Assembly: GCA_030690365.1 (NCBI GenBank)
Contig: JAUYGX010000136.1
Coordinates: 1 to 53,151, forward strand
Direction of reading: 5' to 3'
DNA length: 53,151 nt
From: Bacteroidales bacterium
GTDB lineage: Bacteria > Bacteroidota > Bacteroidia > Bacteroidales > F082
Part shown: positions 1-8,774 of the stretch, in pieces
How the letters are laid out: each line of letters starts with the position of its first letter
Position numbering within the stretch: the stretch's first letter is position 1
Made by a program: the position numbers and the translations under genes
The notes under the pieces: generated by a model
Seen by the model: the letters and a program-made list of their open reading frames with translations, nothing else
Told to the model about the DNA's origin: nothing
Databases searched by the model: none

Positions 1-112
1 ATTCAATAGAAAATTGTCAACTTACAGAGGAAAGGTTTTCTATAGACTTGTGCAGCAGGCCATGACAACAGCACCAGTACCTCTGAAAATTTTAACAGGG
101 AAGGAAAATAAA
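1..112. other. Window edge, no gene recognised
   Basis: Downstream side of the KAP NTPase gene. All frames hold stops within short distances and I recognise no RNA gene or clear terminator. A short inverted match (CAGAGG near 25 and CCTCTG near 80) is visible but has no T-run beside it. Confidence 0.3.
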
Positions 113-1495
113 TTACATGTGTAAAGCAGATAAGCAGTATATTTTATTTAGTATGTGTTTTGATTTAGAAACAATAAATTCTTTCTTTTTCTTAATCAAA
201 TTTTCATTCACTAATGAAATAAATATACCTGCTATGTGCATTAAAGCAAATTCATTTTCAATTTCACCTTTAGAAAATTGTTGCCAGACCTTATCTCTTA
301 GTTGTATAAATTCTTCATCATCTAATATTTTCCACCACCAGAGTCTTTCCCAATCTTGTTCTTCATCTTTTCTGAAAAACGCATTTGATTTAATACTTTC
401 GTTCAATTCAGCTTTTAGAATAAAACCTTTTTCAATATATTTTATGATTTTAGCTAAAGGGAACACATAAGTAGAATGGTAAACATTATACTTATCTAAA
501 ATTGAATTGTATTTCCTTTCTGCAATCTTTCCTGCATTATCTTCCTTTTTATCAAAATAATTAAACACTTGATATTCTTGAATTTTGTCATTGCCAGTCC
601 TAAATTCTGCATAGACAATTATAAAATAAGCAAGTAGACATTTTATAAATTCATCACGATTTTCATGTTCCAAATATTCAGAATCGATTAAAGTTGTTAA
701 CCTATTAAAATCAAGAAGTGATTGCTTTAGCACTCTCAGGTTTTCCAATTCTGATGAAACAAAAAGTTCAATGATTAAATTTCTATATTTAGTTAAATCA
801 AGTTCTGAATTAATTTCCTTACTCTCTTGAATAAAGTGATATACCGCAGTATCAATATCACTTTTAACTTCAAATGTCTGACCAATTAACTTTTCCTTAA
901 AATCTTTGTAATCAATATCAATTTCACTCTTGTTCTTTTCATATTTTGCTTTAATCTTTTTTTCATCAGATAAAAGTATCACTTTACAACCAGAATGCTC
1001 AACATAATTATTTATGTATCCGAAGATTTCGTCTGTTTTAATTTTACACCTTTCAATATCATCAAATATCAAAATTCGTTTCCCTTTTATTTCTTTATTT
1101 GAGGAATCAAATATCCCAAGAGAATCAATGTTGAACGAGACATTTCCATCAGCTTTATCATCATCGTCAAGATTTAAATCAATTTTAGCAGTAGTTTTAA
1201 GTAATCCTTTAAAAACACTTTTTGCGACCTTCATTCCTTTTGAATACAAAAATGGATTTATTACTGCTCTAATTCGTTCATTTATAGTATGGGCATCTGC
1301 CACTCCGTTTAAACTAACGTAAATTGGCTTGAGAATTATCTTATCATTAGTTTCTTCAAGATTTTGCCAATTTTTAATTAGTTCTTTAATAAAATAGGTC
1401 TTCCCACATCCCCAATTTCCAATTAAAAGAACTGCATATTGTGGGTTCTCCAAATCAATGTAATAGTTTAAGTATTCTACAATGTGGTCATTCAT
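113..1495 (-). CDS. KAP-type P-loop NTPase
   Basis: A 460-residue predicted ATPase. The N-terminus carries a Walker A motif, GNWGCGKT at residues 26-33, followed by a beta-strand/Walker B segment ILIFDDIERC near residue 140, typical of the KAP (Kidins220/ARMS/PifA) branch of STAND-like NTPases. The C-terminal half is charged and helical, with no domain I can name and no obvious membrane segment, so it is probably cytoplasmic. Relatives are patchily distributed and often sit in accessory or defence regions; that is family knowledge, and its role here is unknown. The gene is markedly AT-rich compared with the genes to its right and stands alone on its strand, which suggests recent acquisition. 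The ATG at 1495 precedes the P-loop by the usual short distance. Confidence 0.75.
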   Translation of the reverse strand: MNDHIVEYLNYYIDLENPQYAVLLIGNWGCGKTYFIKELIKNWQNLEETNDKIILKPIYVSLNGVADAHTINERIRAVINPFLYSKGMKVAKSVFKGLLKTTAKIDLNLDDDDKADGNVSFNIDSLGIFDSSNKEIKGKRILIFDDIERCKIKTDEIFGYINNYVEHSGCKVILLSDEKKIKAKYEKNKSEIDIDYKDFKEKLIGQTFEVKSDIDTAVYHFIQESKEINSELDLTKYRNLIIELFVSSELENLRVLKQSLLDFNRLTTLIDSEYLEHENRDEFIKCLLAYFIIVYAEFRTGNDKIQEYQVFNYFDKKEDNAGKIAERKYNSILDKYNVYHSTYVFPLAKIIKYIEKGFILKAELNESIKSNAFFRKDEEQDWERLWWWKILDDEEFIQLRDKVWQQFSKGEIENEFALMHIAGIFISLVNENLIKKKKEFIVSKSKHILNKIYCLSALHM

Positions 1496-1526
1496 ATTAA
1501 ATGAGTTATCTTTTTTTTGTATTGGC

Positions 1527-1580
1527 TACAACGTCTGTATACCGCCAATTGTCGCTATGCCTATTATACAGTCTTTGTTC
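1527..1580. repeat. Imperfect stem-loop upstream of KAP gene
   Basis: CAACGTCTGTATA near 1529-1541 faces TATACAGTC...GTT at 1565-1579. The arms pair with one mismatch plus bulged bases, with an AAC at one outer end and a GTT at the other. The layout is loosely like an integron attC site, but only one copy is visible and no integrase lies in the window. Confidence 0.3.
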
Positions 1581-1892
1581 TTAAAATCCCTTTCAGTATT
1601 CATTTAATCTCATCATCACTAGATTATACAATTCTAACCCTTTATTATTAGTCCAATCGGGTTCTTTCTACTTCATTGTAACTGGATCATCGTGTGTTTG
1701 GTGAGGTAAATCTAGGAATTATTTGTATTGGTTTGATTTTTAGGGCTATTATTTTGGTGGTTTTTTTTTGGTGGTGGGGACTATGGAGATTGATCCTGCT
1801 TCCGGAAGGGGTTTTTCTTCAAAACATGTCCGCCTCAGGAGGATCATCATTCCACCACTGAGACGGGCAGGCGTTAACTTGACTTCCGGTTT

Positions 1893-1976
1893 ATCTACCT
1901 GCGGTAGATGAATCTACCTGCGGTAGATGAATCTGCCGGTTTACCTACCTACGGTAGGTGAACCTGCCGCAGGCAT
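1893..1976. repeat. Cluster of short REP-like palindromes
   Basis: Two identical 17-bp palindromes, ATCTACCTGCGGTAGAT, lie at 1893-1909 and 1912-1928 with a 19-bp period. A variant ACCTACCTACGGTAGGT is at 1943-1959 and a shorter CCTGCCGCAGG at 1963-1973. Paired substitutions between copies keep each stem intact, so selection or copying acts on the hairpin rather than on one sequence. Confidence 0.7.
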
Positions 1977-2088
1977 GGAGGCAGTTCAATTTTTTGTTTC
2001 GTTTTGAACCCGACTCTGGCGAATTTTTCCCATATGCATGCCGCTTATCCAATTTTGGTTCGTCCCATCCAGTCACCCACAAACTAAA

Positions 2089-2120
2089 AAGGGAGGCATG
2101 CCTTGCATACCTCCCGATTT
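2089..2120 (-). terminator. rpmH intrinsic terminator
   Basis: Read on the minus strand, an 11-bp stem (2105-2115 with 2091-2101) with a 3-nt loop is followed by TTTTTAGTTT. The single non-Watson-Crick pair is a U.G wobble only in minus-strand RNA, which fits termination of rpmH. Confidence 0.75.
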
Positions 2121-2148
2121 TATGTTTTCAGGAATTGATTCTAAAAAT

Positions 2149-2307
2149 CTATTTCCGACTCATTTCGTCAGAAACAGAAATTTTCTTCCGTCCTTTTGCT
2201 CTTCTTCTTTTGAGAACCTTCCGGCCGTTTACCGTTGCCATTCTTTCACGGAAACCGTGTTTATTTCTTCTTTTTCTCTGCGAGGGTTGAAACGTTCTTT
2301 TAGTCAT
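2149..2307 (-). CDS. rpmH: 50S ribosomal protein L34
   Basis: A 52-residue, highly basic protein beginning [19 protein letters not shown] and continuing through [20 protein letters not shown], the near-invariant core of bacterial L34. L34 binds 23S rRNA in the large subunit. The length is normal for Bacteroidota, where the C-terminus extends past the core ([10 protein letters not shown]). The gene has its own promoter (2332-2361) and terminator (2089-2120), so it appears monocistronic; rnpA and yidC are not adjacent. Start ATG at 2307 is the only one that includes the conserved N-terminus. Confidence 0.95.
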   Translation of the reverse strand: MTKRTFQPSQRKRRNKHGFRERMATVNGRKVLKRRRAKGRKKISVSDEMSRK

Positions 2308-2331
2308 CTCTTTCTATGTTTTTTCGGAGTG

Positions 2332-2361
2332 CAAAAATAGGGTTATTTTACTTAAATCAAA
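2332..2361 (-). promoter_or_regulatory. rpmH promoter, Bacteroidota type
   Basis: On the minus strand TTTG (2361-2358) is followed after 18 bp by TATTTTTG (2339-2332), matching the TTTG/TAnnTTTG consensus of the Bacteroidota primary sigma factor. The -7 box lies 25 bp upstream of the rpmH start. Confidence 0.7.
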
Positions 2362-2434
2362 ATTGTTTTGTGAATTTATTTCAAATTAAAACACAACCCC
2401 GTTTATCCTCTTTGTTTTCAAACTTTTAAAAATT

Positions 2435-2458
2435 GAGGGCAACAGCTCTGTTGCCCTC
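2435..2458 (-). terminator. pepD terminator
   Basis: A perfect 10-bp stem, GAGGGCAACA with TGTTGCCCTC, encloses a 4-nt loop. Read on the minus strand it is followed by AATTTTTAAAA. It lies 28 bp past the pepD stop codon. Confidence 0.75.
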
Positions 2459-2485
2459 TTCTATACTTATATGCAAGAAATCTTC

Positions 2486-3946
2486 TTACTTTTTTGGCGC
2501 GTTTTTCAATGTCTCGAGTAAAAACTCCCAAAACAAATCAACGGTGGCAATGTTCACTTTTTCATCGGGTGAATGTGGGTTGCGGATGGTGGGTCCGAAC
2601 GAAATCATATCCCAATGGGGATAGGTGGCGCCCAGGATTCCACATTCCAAACCTGCATGTATCACCTTTACTTCAGGAACTTTTCCAAAACGGTTGTTAT
2701 ACACGTCTTTCATCTCCTTGAGGATAGGTGAATCGGGATCGGGTTTCCATCCGGGATAAGATCCGTTGCTTTTGGCTGTACCTCCTGCACCTTCGAATAC
2801 TTTGCGGATGGTAGCGCCCAATTCATCTTTGTCGGCATCTACCAGGCTACGCTGCAGTGAAGAGATTTCGATCTTGCCGTTTTCTGATTTTACGATGGCC
2901 AGGTTGGTAGAGGTTTCAACGATTCCTTTTACGCTTTCACTCATTTTAATGGTTCCGTTGGGGCATTCCAGAATGGCCTTGTAAAGGTTGGTCTGAGTCG
3001 CAGCATCAATCAGGTTTTCGGGCAGTGCAACAGACTCGGCAATGATCATTAAACCACCATCTGCTTCGGCAAATTCCTCTTGTGCGATCACTTCAAATTC
3101 CTTCACAAAAGTTTCGAAATCACCTTTTTTGGCTTCTTCCACGACAACCGTAACAAACGACTCGCGAGGAATGGCATTGCGTAAGCTGCCACCATCAATC
3201 TTTGCCAAACGAACTCCATATTTCTCGGCGGCTTTCATCAACAGCACATTCATGATTTTGTTGGCGTTGCCACGACCTAAATTGATATCCAATCCTGAAT
3301 GTCCACCTTTTAAACCTTTTACACTGATCTCATAGGCAACCATTCCGGCAGGAACCGGCTCGGCAGTATAGGTCCATTCGCCAAAGGTATCAATACCACC
3401 GGCACATCCAATATACAGTTCACCTTCATCTTCGGAGTCCATGTTAAGGAGGATGTCCCCATCGAGTAAGCCTGCTTTCAGGTTTTCGGCCCCGGTCATG
3501 CCGGTTTCTTCATCCATGGTAATCAGCACTTCTATTGGTCCGTGCACCAGGTCGGTGGCTTCGAGGACGGCCATGCTGGCTGCAACACCCATTCCGTTAT
3601 CGGCTCCAAGGGTAGTGCCTTTGGCAGTGACCCATTCGCCATCAATATAGGCATCGATGGGGTCTTTCTCAAAGTCGTGTTTGGTATCTGCATTTTTTTG
3701 AGGAACCATGTCCATGTGACCCTGGAGGATGATGCCTTTGCGGTCTTCCATGCCTTCGGTAGCGGGTTTTTTGATGATGACATTACCAATTTCGTCCACA
3801 ATGGTTTCCAGACCCAGGTCTTCACCAAATTTCTTTAAAAAGGCCCTGACTTGTTCTTCCTTTTTCGAAGGACGGGGTATTTGTGTTAGTTCGTAGAAAT
3901 TCTTCCACAAACTCGTTGGTTTTAAAGTTAAAATGTCTTTTGCCAT
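2486..3946 (-). CDS. pepD: Aminoacyl-histidine dipeptidase PepD (M20 family)
   Basis: A 486-residue cytosolic zinc dipeptidase of the M20C/PepD type (Xaa-His dipeptidase, carnosinase-like), which hydrolyses dipeptides to free amino acids. Seen in the sequence are the metal-binding GHMDM (H77, D79), the bridging-Asp motif TLGADNGMG around residue 115, the catalytic pair DEETGMTGAENL near residue 145, and the late HAGLECG/SFGP segments that complete the metal site. The central lid domain is present and the length is normal. It starts 24 bp after the stop of the MFS transporter on the same strand, so the two are probably one transcript; the pairing would fit uptake followed by cleavage of small peptides, which is inference. 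Confidence 0.93.
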   Translation of the reverse strand: MAKDILTLKPTSLWKNFYELTQIPRPSKKEEQVRAFLKKFGEDLGLETIVDEIGNVIIKKPATEGMEDRKGIILQGHMDMVPQKNADTKHDFEKDPIDAYIDGEWVTAKGTTLGADNGMGVAASMAVLEATDLVHGPIEVLITMDEETGMTGAENLKAGLLDGDILLNMDSEDEGELYIGCAGGIDTFGEWTYTAEPVPAGMVAYEISVKGLKGGHSGLDINLGRGNANKIMNVLLMKAAEKYGVRLAKIDGGSLRNAIPRESFVTVVVEEAKKGDFETFVKEFEVIAQEEFAEADGGLMIIAESVALPENLIDAATQTNLYKAILECPNGTIKMSESVKGIVETSTNLAIVKSENGKIEISSLQRSLVDADKDELGATIRKVFEGAGGTAKSNGSYPGWKPDPDSPILKEMKDVYNNRFGKVPEVKVIHAGLECGILGATYPHWDMISFGPTIRNPHSPDEKVNIATVDLFWEFLLETLKNAPKK

Positions 3947-3970
3947 AACTATAATTTTATTTACGAATCA

Positions 3971-5365
3971 TTATTTTTGAATATTCGGTAACTGCAATCC
4001 ATACCCTTTCTTCTTGTCCTCTGCTTTCAGTAATAAGGCAAAAACAAATGCCAAAATACCAAATCCGGTGAAAATTAGCATCGGTAATGTATAATCATAG
4101 GTATTAACGCTAACACCCTCCCGCATAACTTGCCCGGTAATGCAGTATTTTTCGAGTACAATGCCAATGAGATATGGAACACCCATCAAACCCCAGTTTT
4201 GAACCCAAAAAATGAGGGCATAGGCGGTACCTAATTGTCGCTCAGGAATAATTTTTGGAACTGAAGGCCACATGGCCGAAGGAACCAAAGAAAAACCAAC
4301 TCCCAGAATGAGGATAAGGATAATTGCTAAGAATTTCATGTCAAGAAATGGAATGGAGAACATGGCATGAACAAATATGAGCAATACTGAACCCAGGATC
4401 ATAATGGATGCTCCTTTTCCTTTTCTGTCGTATAAATTTCCGAACAATGGAGTAAGCAAAATGGTACCAAATGGCAGCATGGCGGGAATTGAACCGGCCC
4501 AGGACTCGCTGATGCCAAATTTGTTTACCATCAAATCGGAGGCGTATTTCAAAAAGGGAAAAACTGATGAGTAAAACAAAACACACAAAATTGCGATATA
4601 CCACCAGCCTTTGTTGGTTATAATGTTTAGGATATCAGATAATTTGAAAGACTCCTCTTCTGGCTCAAGGCTTTTTGCTTCAGCCTCAGAAGCATCAAGT
4701 TTTTTATCCATAAAGATATAAACGATAAACGAAAGCAGTCCGATAACGAGTAATATCAAGGCTAACAGAATTGGTCTTGATAAATCAGTTATTCCCAATG
4801 CCTTCGCAATTGGTACTGATGTTGCCAATGCTGCGGCTGTTCCCAAACGTGCTGTGGCCATTTCAAGTCCCATCGCCAAGGCCATTTCTTTACCTTTAAA
4901 CCATTTAACGATGATTTTTGAAACGGTAATCCCCGCAACTTCAACCCCAACGGCAAATATGGCAAAACCCAGTGAAGCCATAAAAACCTGGGCTTTTACG
5001 TCAAACCATCCAACATGCCATAAAACACCATCAAGCGAGTGCGTTGAAACTGCCCAATATTTTAAAGCTGTTCCGGCTACCATTACTGTTGCTGCCATGA
5101 GGCCGGTGAAACGAACACCCATTTTGTCGAGTATGATCCCGCCAATAATTAACATCAGCAAAAACACATTGAACCAGCCATAAGCACTGTTAAAAAATCC
5201 GAAGTCTGAGCTGTCCCAGGTTAATTTTCCTTCGAGTAAACCCTTGAGTGGAGCCATCACATCGGTGAGGAAATATCCGGTTAACATCATAAACGACACT
5301 ATCGCAAGTGCTGTCCATCGGGCGGTCTTCGAGTCCCGCAATGACTTTTTAATTGTTTCTGTCAT
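3971..5365 (-). CDS. MFS transporter
   Basis: A 464-residue integral membrane protein with about 12 predicted hydrophobic helices in two six-helix halves and a charged central loop (around residues 220-245, rich in Glu/Lys), the layout of the major facilitator superfamily. A loop-2/3 type motif, GGIILDKMGVRFTG, follows the second helix, and a matching FGNLYDRKGKG follows the eighth. The substrate cannot be read from the sequence. The closest subfamily feel is the nitrate/OPA-like set of Bacteroidota permeases often annotated only as MFS. Its position directly upstream of pepD suggests a peptide or amino-acid related cargo. Confidence 0.85.
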   Translation of the reverse strand: MTETIKKSLRDSKTARWTALAIVSFMMLTGYFLTDVMAPLKGLLEGKLTWDSSDFGFFNSAYGWFNVFLLMLIIGGIILDKMGVRFTGLMAATVMVAGTALKYWAVSTHSLDGVLWHVGWFDVKAQVFMASLGFAIFAVGVEVAGITVSKIIVKWFKGKEMALAMGLEMATARLGTAAALATSVPIAKALGITDLSRPILLALILLVIGLLSFIVYIFMDKKLDASEAEAKSLEPEEESFKLSDILNIITNKGWWYIAILCVLFYSSVFPFLKYASDLMVNKFGISESWAGSIPAMLPFGTILLTPLFGNLYDRKGKGASIMILGSVLLIFVHAMFSIPFLDMKFLAIILILILGVGFSLVPSAMWPSVPKIIPERQLGTAYALIFWVQNWGLMGVPYLIGIVLEKYCITGQVMREGVSVNTYDYTLPMLIFTGFGILAFVFALLLKAEDKKKGYGLQLPNIQK

Positions 5366-5545
5366 AAATTTTTTTTTAAAAGATGTGGCGAATTTAAAAT
5401 AAATAATGGTGGTAACAGATGTATAATCAGTATAAATATCTCCCCCTATATCTGTACCTAAACACCAAACTAAAATCCGGGACGGTCAACAACACGTTTC
5501 TTTCCATCGATTGCGCCACATTAGGCATTAACGTACAAGAGGTTA

Positions 5546-6517
5546 CTATTTTGCCTTGAGGAAAAATTCGCCATCCTCCATAAATCGATCGAGCAATTTA
5601 TTTCCATTATCTAAAAACACACCGTCTGTATTTTGAGTGGAAGTGACGAGGAAATTGACAGAATCTTGTTGATATGACCGAATAACTATTTCATCGAAAT
5701 CTACTCCGCTAATCTTAACAGCATTTGCCAGTGGAAACGACAAGACTTCATTTACTTCGGCAAACTTAGATCCGTTTTGACGCGAAACCCTGGATAAATA
5801 TTGCGCTACTTTAGCCGAATCGGCAACCTGGTCGTTAAACAGCCACCGATTTCCATCTTTTACTAAACGATCGGTCGTTTGTCCTGTGGTTTCCATGGAC
5901 ACTTCCCGGATACTGCTTTTATCAATATTTGTAAGGGTTTTATCCCTAAAGGAATTCACGTCTTTTCCAATGCCAAACCCCACTTGTCCATCTACCACGT
6001 AAACGGTGGGTTCGCCGGGCAATGCGGCGTAAAAAATCATCTCCCCCTGTGGTTGACGTCCAGAGGCATCGGGTTGCGCATTCTTTGGCTGAATATAGTC
6101 GAACTTGCCCAGGATCAGATTGGCCAGCTTTTTGCCGCCTGCTTTTATTTCAACCCGTGTTCCCTTGTCGTTGGTGATGGCAAACTTTTCATGATCCGCA
6201 GTGTTTTGGGAAGCTACCCGTTTTACTTTGGTACCATTGAGCAAATCGATGGTATTTTTAACCAGTTTGGGATCGGCAGCGTACTGTTTCCCATCGCTGC
6301 TTTTAATGGTCCAGTGGTTTCCGCTGCGGCTAAGGGTGAAATCAGGAGTGCCAGCGGCAGGAAAAACACGTACCTGATCAACACCTGTGGTATCAAATTG
6401 GGCAAGGACAGTCCGGTAATTGCTTTCGTTTTGCGTGCCGAATTGTGACCATAGAAAGATCGCCACCACCACTGCAAAAATGACGATCAAGATTGTATTT
6501 CTGTTTTTATTTAACAT
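5546..6517 (-). CDS. DUF4340 domain protein of Gld-type ABC operon
   Basis: A 323-residue protein with one N-terminal membrane anchor (about residues 7-27) and a soluble region expected outside the cytoplasmic membrane. It carries repeated beta-rich segments (FTLSRSGNHWTIKSSDGK, RLVKDGNRWLFNDQ) typical of DUF4340. DUF4340 proteins are regularly the last gene of ABC operons that encode a GldG-like auxiliary protein. Here its start overlaps the end of the GldG-like gene by 11 bp, so translation is probably coupled. Biochemical function is unknown. Confidence 0.8.
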   Translation of the reverse strand: MLNKNRNTILIVIFAVVVAIFLWSQFGTQNESNYRTVLAQFDTTGVDQVRVFPAAGTPDFTLSRSGNHWTIKSSDGKQYAADPKLVKNTIDLLNGTKVKRVASQNTADHEKFAITNDKGTRVEIKAGGKKLANLILGKFDYIQPKNAQPDASGRQPQGEMIFYAALPGEPTVYVVDGQVGFGIGKDVNSFRDKTLTNIDKSSIREVSMETTGQTTDRLVKDGNRWLFNDQVADSAKVAQYLSRVSRQNGSKFAEVNEVLSFPLANAVKISGVDFDEIVIRSYQQDSVNFLVTSTQNTDGVFLDNGNKLLDRFMEDGEFFLKAK

Positions 6518-8021
6518 AACCTTCCTCCATTCTTTTTAGTCTTTGTTTTCTTCTCCATTGTAGCCTGAACAATCCATAAATAATTACAAGTATCAGTGGC
6601 AACAGGAAGTTGCCCCATTTCATGGTTGCTTTTTTGGCATCGCTCAACTGGTCGAGTGGACGCGAGGTAATGGTTTTGGTGCGCAGATCGATCAACCCCG
6701 TGGCATCGCTCATCCAATCGATTGAATTCACCATCAGACTAACATTGTCTGGCTGAAGTTGACGCGGACGTTGTCCGGTACCATTTACCGCAAAATCCCC
6801 ACTTGTGACCACCACCATACGTGCGTTATCCTTTCCGAAATTACCTTCCACCAATGCGGCCACCGTTTGTGGGCCAGCCTTAAAATCGTTTTGGGCCCAT
6901 TTGTGTTGCACATCGATGCTTACCGGAAGTTCCTGAATGCCGGTGTTTTCAGAAGTTATGGCCAATGGGGTGAACCTGAATGCGGTGTCGCCGGTAAAGG
7001 TGATCGGGCTTGGAAAACCAAGCATGACCTGCTCAAGCCCTTTGGTAATGCCCATATCAGCAAAATGCGAGACCAAAGGCAGGTAAGGAAATTTAATTGG
7101 TGTCTGCATGTTAAACCCACCCATTTGCTGCATAACGTTTACGCTTCCGCAACTGGCATCCAACACAAAACCATCTTGTACCAGGATTCCTTTTTGTGCC
7201 AGCCAGGGCGCCAGGTTGTTACCCACCTTTTTACCCTGAAGCGTTTGCAAATCACCTTCAACGGTGTTAAAGGCCACAAACAGATTACCACCTTTGTCCA
7301 GGTATTTATCCAGTACCCGGAAGGCTTCTAAACTAAACGTGTCGGTGGGGGCGCTGATTACCAGCGTGGTAAATTTATTGATGTCCCTGATGGTATCGCT
7401 CAACGTTACTGGCTCCACCTGATAAAGTACATCCAGCTCCGCCATCACCTGCTGGTAGGCATTGATAGCAGGCTCTCCCTGTCCTTGTACAAACCCGATC
7501 AACGGTTTGTTGGATACACTTAGTTTTTTAATGGCGGTGGTGAGATCGTATTCAATGCTTCCTTCCGGATTGATAAACGGGATCACCTCATTTTGGTTGT
7601 TCAGCGAAATAACGGCCCCCATAAACACTTTTTGCTGTTTCATTTCATCCTTTTCACGAGCCTTGAACAAAACAGGACGTACGCCAGAAGAGATTGCTTC
7701 ATTTTCTGTATCCTGATCCTTGTTGGGATTTTCAAACTTAAACACCACGTTGCCATGCGACAGGCTGTTGTATTCGGTAAGCATGTCTTGGAAGTTTAAT
7801 TTTACCTTGGCCAGATCAGGTGGTAAATCAGCAGTAAAATAGGCTGTTACCGTTACCGGGCTTTCCAGGTTGTTGAGGATGTCTTTGGTAGCTTTGCTCA
7901 ACGAATATTGCCCGCCCTCGGTGAGGTCGAACCTAAAGAAAAACTTTTCGGAAATAACCGCTACGACAATAAAAATAGCTATCAACAACAATATGGTGGA
8001 CAGATATGATTTCTTTTTCAT
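6507..8021 (-). CDS. gldG: GldG-like ABC transporter auxiliary protein
   Basis: A 504-residue protein with an N-terminal membrane helix (residues 6-27), a large periplasmic domain and a C-terminal helix followed by a very basic tail (RLQWRRKQRLKR, about residues 478-490). The start of the soluble domain (FFRFDLTEGGQYSLSKATKDIL) and the segment GGNLFVAFNTVEG match the GldG / DUF4350-like family. GldG works with GldA and GldF as an ABC complex required for gliding in Flavobacterium. In Bacteroidales the same set is widespread without evidence of gliding, so export or envelope maintenance is the safer reading. It lies 18 bp after the permease gene. Confidence 0.85.
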   Translation of the reverse strand: MKKKSYLSTILLLIAIFIVVAVISEKFFFRFDLTEGGQYSLSKATKDILNNLESPVTVTAYFTADLPPDLAKVKLNFQDMLTEYNSLSHGNVVFKFENPNKDQDTENEAISSGVRPVLFKAREKDEMKQQKVFMGAVISLNNQNEVIPFINPEGSIEYDLTTAIKKLSVSNKPLIGFVQGQGEPAINAYQQVMAELDVLYQVEPVTLSDTIRDINKFTTLVISAPTDTFSLEAFRVLDKYLDKGGNLFVAFNTVEGDLQTLQGKKVGNNLAPWLAQKGILVQDGFVLDASCGSVNVMQQMGGFNMQTPIKFPYLPLVSHFADMGITKGLEQVMLGFPSPITFTGDTAFRFTPLAITSENTGIQELPVSIDVQHKWAQNDFKAGPQTVAALVEGNFGKDNARMVVVTSGDFAVNGTGQRPRQLQPDNVSLMVNSIDWMSDATGLIDLRTKTITSRPLDQLSDAKKATMKWGNFLLPLILVIIYGLFRLQWRRKQRLKRMEEGYVK

Positions 8022-8039
8022 GATTCTTTTCTTTTTGGA

Positions 8040-8762
8040 TTAAGCAAATCGTTTACGGATGAGCATAGATTCAGAAAACACCAGCATCAGGAAGGAGATG
8101 CCTGCAAAAAATAGGATGTCCCTCGTGTCGAGAACACCACGGGTCATCGATTCGAAATGGGTGGAAGTACTCAGATAGTCGAGCACATGACCGGGAATGC
8201 CGGGCAGGCTTTGTCCGAGCATTCCAAAGATAATCTGGAAGAAAATCCCAAGAAAAAGTGCCAGCAGATAGCTGACAATCTGGTTGTTGCCAATACTGCT
8301 GGTAAACAATCCAATCCCGATCATCATGCTGCTAAATAGTAAGAGTGCCAGATAGCCGCTAAATACTTCCCCTGCATCGAGGTTGCCCATTGTGGAAACG
8401 CTGATGGGATACGAAAAGGTAAGTAACAGCGCGATGGCAATCAACAACAATGAGGCTACATATTTTCCCATCAGCACCTGCCAGTTGCTCACGGGTTTGG
8501 TGAGCAACAATTCGATGGTGCCCATCCTGTTTTCTTCCGAAAGCAACCTCATGGTGAGTGCCGGGATAAAGAAAAAGAGCGTCCAGTAAGCAATGTTGAA
8601 AAAGGGCATCAGGGTAGCCTGCTTAATGAAAAAGATGTCGTTTCCGTAAATCCAGGTAAAAAATCCGCTAAATCCCAGAAACAGGATGAGCAGGATATAG
8701 GCCATCAACGAATCGAAATAGGCCTGTAATTCACGTTTGGTGATAATCCAAATTTGTTTCAT
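8040..8762 (-). CDS. gldF: GldF-like ABC-2 permease
   Basis: A 240-residue protein with about six membrane segments and the ABC-2 exporter pattern. A cytoplasmic start (MKQIWIITKRELQAYFDS) precedes the first helix, and the conserved cytoplasmic segment RLLSEENRMGTIELLLTKPV between helices 2 and 3 contacts the ATPase. It forms the membrane channel of the Gld-type exporter with the ATPase just upstream (12 bp gap) and the GldG-like protein downstream. Confidence 0.88.
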   Translation of the reverse strand: MKQIWIITKRELQAYFDSLMAYILLILFLGFSGFFTWIYGNDIFFIKQATLMPFFNIAYWTLFFFIPALTMRLLSEENRMGTIELLLTKPVSNWQVLMGKYVASLLLIAIALLLTFSYPISVSTMGNLDAGEVFSGYLALLLFSSMMIGIGLFTSSIGNNQIVSYLLALFLGIFFQIIFGMLGQSLPGIPGHVLDYLSTSTHFESMTRGVLDTRDILFFAGISFLMLVFSESMLIRKRFA

Positions 8763-8774
8763 ATTCCTTGTATT

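Larger units (their letters stand above)
1496..2088. other. Intergenic region with short palindromes
   Basis: About 590 bases without a convincing gene between the KAP NTPase and the rpmH terminator. It holds an imperfect stem-loop at 1527-1580 and a cluster of short palindromes at 1893-1976. The open frames that cross it on the plus strand have no recognisable protein similarity and run antisense into rpmH. Confidence 0.5.

Noticed and set aside
1893-1976. Possible CRISPR-like array
   Set aside because: Units are palindromic, 17 bp long and separated by 2-14 bp with no spacer-sized unique DNA, and no cas genes are near.
1958-2340. Two overlapping plus-strand open frames
   Set aside because: They run antisense across rpmH and its terminator and resemble no protein; the minus-strand rpmH explains the region.
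5879-6448. 189-codon plus-strand open frame
   Set aside because: It is antisense to the DUF4340 gene, whose composition, operon position and overlap with gldG are convincing.
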